Part shown: positions 5,957 through 6,799 of the stretch, piece by piece
Layout of the letters: each line of letters opens with the position of its first letter
Numbering within the stretch: position 1 is the first letter of the stretch
Assembly: GCA_004556565.1 (NCBI GenBank)
Contig: SFGN01000130.1
Location: 1 to 6,799 of the forward strand
Source of the DNA: Lachnospiraceae bacterium
GTDB taxonomy: Bacteria; Bacillota_A; Clostridia; Lachnospirales; Lachnospiraceae
Reading direction: 5' to 3'
Length of the DNA: 6,799 nt
The notes under the pieces: generated by a model
What the model was told of the DNA's origin: nothing
The model's input: the letters and a program-made list of their open reading frames with translations, nothing else
The model's database searches: none
Made by a program: the position numbers and the translations under genes

Positions 5957-6247
5957 TTATTTCATTCGCTCACTGGCGATATTATAAACGTTACTCCGCT
6001 CTCGTTTACCTACAGCAATCACCCATATAACAATTTCTTCATCAATGACCTTATAAATAAGCCGAAACCCTGATGCTCTTAGTTTTATTTTAAAACATCC
6101 AGCCAGATCACCATGAAGCCTGGCAGCACCAGTATAGGGATTATGCTGTAGTTTCCTGAGTTTCTTTTTAAACTGGTCACGTATTGTTTTGTCCAGCTTT
6201 TTCCACTCTTTAAAGGCCCTTTCGTCGAAATCGATATTAAAGGTCAT
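5957..6247 (-). CDS. relE: RelE-family mRNA interferase toxin
   Basis: A 96-residue toxin that cleaves mRNA in the ribosomal A site and is neutralised by RelB. It closely follows E. coli RelE along its whole length (MTFNIDFDERAFKEWKKL against MAYFLDFDERALKEWRKL). The residues known to act in catalysis or rRNA contact in RelE (K52, K54, R61, R81, Y87) are all present here as K53, K55, R62, R82 and Y88, in FKIKLRASGFRLIY and VGKRERSNVY. The toxin therefore appears active. The ATG at 6245-6247 is preferred; a TTG just upstream is also in frame. The start lies inside the end of relB (11-base overlap), so translation is probably coupled, keeping toxin output below antitoxin output. On a plasmid this pair stabilises inheritance by killing or arresting plasmid-free cells. 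Confidence 0.95.
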   Translation of the reverse strand: MTFNIDFDERAFKEWKKLDKTIRDQFKKKLRKLQHNPYTGAARLHGDLAGCFKIKLRASGFRLIYKVIDEEIVIWVIAVGKRERSNVYNIASERMK

Positions 6248-6491
6248 CAATATTTACCCTGATGCGTCTGGCAGGATTTTTCAGCCGTTCTCTGACAATA
6301 TTCAGAATATCGTCATCCTCATCATTGTCACTGACCACAACAGACACTTCGCTGAAAGGAAGTTTTTCATTCTCAGCGACATAACGGAGAAAAAGGCGGA
6401 GAGCTTCTGACGGTGAAAGATTGAGCTTTTCGAAGACCTGCCAGGCATTTTTCTTCAGTTCTTCATCTACACGAATTTGAACAGTACTCAT
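6237..6491 (-). CDS. relB: RelB-family antitoxin
   Basis: An 84-residue antitoxin of the RelB/DinJ family with an N-terminal ribbon-helix-helix DNA-binding domain (MSTVQIRVDEELKKNAWQVF, then EKLNLSPSEALRLFLRYVA) and an acidic C-terminal part that wraps the toxin (DNDEDDDILNIVRERLKNPA). It matches E. coli RelB (SINLRIDDELK..., TPSEALRLML) in order and length (79 residues there). The ATG at 6489-6491 is chosen over an upstream in-frame codon near 6599 because GGAG lies seven bases before it and the family N-terminus starts there; the extra 36 residues would cross the promoter. It is the first gene of the relBE operon and should repress that operon alone and together with RelE. Confidence 0.95.
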   Translation of the reverse strand: MSTVQIRVDEELKKNAWQVFEKLNLSPSEALRLFLRYVAENEKLPFSEVSVVVSDNDEDDDILNIVRERLKNPARRIRVNIDDL

Positions 6492-6511
6492 GATAGTGCT
6501 CCGGTAATAAA

Positions 6512-6528
6512 ATATACAGGCAGTATAT
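6512..6528. promoter_or_regulatory. Probable RelB operator
   Basis: ATATAC (6512-6517) and GTATAT (6523-6528) form a perfect inverted repeat with a five-base spacer, overlapping the -10 box of the relB promoter and ending 20 bases before the relB start. Ribbon-helix-helix repressors bind such short symmetric sites, and relBE operons are autoregulated. A second pair of half-site-like words, ATACGT and ACGTAT, occurs at 6526-6532 and 6549-6555. Confidence 0.5.
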
Positions 6529-6550
6529 ACGTGAACAGATGTAATGACAA
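6522..6550 (-). promoter_or_regulatory. Sigma-70 promoter of the relBE operon
   Basis: TTGTCA (6545-6550) and TATACT (6522-6527) on the - strand are separated by the optimal 17 bases, each one mismatch from consensus. Transcription should start near 6515, leaving a leader of about 25 bases before the relB ATG. Confidence 0.75.
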
Positions 6551-6570
6551 ACGTATGGACACGTAATAGA

Positions 6571-6586
6571 TGCCGCGTCAGCGGCA
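6571..6586. repeat. Hairpin between the replicon ORF and relBE
   Basis: TGCCGC (6571-6576) and GCGGCA (6581-6586) pair perfectly around GTCA. The hairpin overlaps the stop codon of the 46-codon ORF. On the - strand no T tract follows, so it may be a weak terminator that insulates relBE from replicon transcription. Confidence 0.4.
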
Positions 6587-6718
6587 TGGAAGGCGGCACT
6601 CAGTTGTTGCATATGATACCGGAGTAAAACCGCCGAAGCCCGGCGTCAGCCGGTACTGATTGATAGATTTCACCTTACCCATCCCTTGCCCTGCCAGACT
6701 ATACCCGTTTTCAGCCAT
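6578..6718 (-). CDS. Small ORF in the IncFII oriR/repA4 region
   Basis: A 46-codon frame, MAENGYSLAGQGMGKVKSIN followed by QYRLTPGFGGFTPVSYATTE and CRLPCR. It is glycine-rich and has no recognised domain. The surrounding DNA matches what I remember of the region beyond the replication origin of IncFII plasmids such as R1 and R100, where a non-essential ORF called repA4 is annotated; whether this exact frame is repA4 I cannot verify. The Shine-Dalgarno signal is weak (AGAAGC, seven bases before the ATG). It points towards relB, which starts 87 bases downstream. Its conservation could also simply reflect conserved origin DNA rather than a protein. Confidence 0.35.
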   Translation of the reverse strand: MAENGYSLAGQGMGKVKSINQYRLTPGFGGFTPVSYATTECRLPCR

Positions 6719-6799
6719 GAGAGAGCTTCTGTGCGCGGTCGGAGTGGTCCCGACGAGGGTTTACCCGAAGTCGGGGCGTATCTCCGCGTTAGCGGGCCG
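6587..6799. other. IncFII replicon flank (oriR-proximal region) with hairpins
   Basis: The DNA up to the right edge, with landmarks such as ATACCGGAGTAAAACCGCCG and CTCCGCGTTAGCGGGCCG, matches my memory of the conserved segment next to oriR in IncFII plasmids of Enterobacteriaceae. It contains stem-loops: CCCGAC (6749-6754) with GTCGGG (6770-6775), enclosing GGG-TTTA-CCC (6757-6766), and CCGC (6784-6787) with GCGG (6792-6795). repA1 and the origin itself should lie beyond the right edge. This sets the plasmid context of the whole window; the identification is by recall, not by search. Confidence 0.5.

Noticed and set aside
6189..6410. A 73-codon + strand ORF across the relB-relE junction
   Set aside because: It is antisense to two well-supported genes and has no motif.
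6492..6599. N-terminal extension of RelB by 36 residues
   Set aside because: The extension would run through the promoter and operator, lacks family similarity, and the inner ATG has a good ribosome binding site.

Overview
The window reads as part of a virulence-type plasmid of Escherichia coli, Shigella or a close relative. The evidence is a complete SPATE autotransporter with the enterobacterial extended signal peptide, a PapB-type fimbrial regulator, a RelBE toxin-antitoxin pair, several insertion-element remnants, and a right edge that I recognise from memory as the oriR/repA4 part of an IncFII replicon. Family assignments rest on remembered sequences and visible motifs; no search was run.

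Layout, left to right. 1-196: the 3' end of a group II intron (domains V and VI) on the + strand, followed at 198-290 by the last 30 codons of an interrupted, unidentified gene. 291-632: no convincing gene, one strong hairpin. 633-905 (-): a small PapB-family regulator. 1119-1144: a hairpin terminator for the next gene. 1152-5078 (-): the dominant gene, a 1308-residue serine protease autotransporter with intact signal peptide, His-Asp-Ser triad, interdomain cleavage site and beta-barrel. Its first half resembles class-1 SPATEs (EspC, EspP) and its second half resembles Hbp/Tsh, with a matching change in base composition, so it looks like a natural chimera. Its promoter region holds a 12-bp inverted repeat centred on the probable -35 box.

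5288-5931 is a scrapyard of nested fragments, all on the - strand: a frameshifted IS3-type orfA, a single Tn1000/gamma-delta-like terminal inverted repeat, a short piece of Tn3-family tnpA, and the N-terminal piece of a probable GNAT acetyltransferase. 5957-6491 (-) is an intact relB-relE operon with its own sigma-70-like promoter and overlapping operator, to which the acetyltransferase piece was probably once attached as a third gene. 6578-6799 is the IncFII replicon flank, with a 46-codon ORF and several hairpins.

Functionally, the window combines plasmid maintenance (replicon flank plus RelBE) with a secreted protease and a possible regulator of it. The most interesting points are the mosaic autotransporter, the orphan PapB-like regulator next to it, the symmetric promoter element, and the truncated relBE-acetyltransferase operon.
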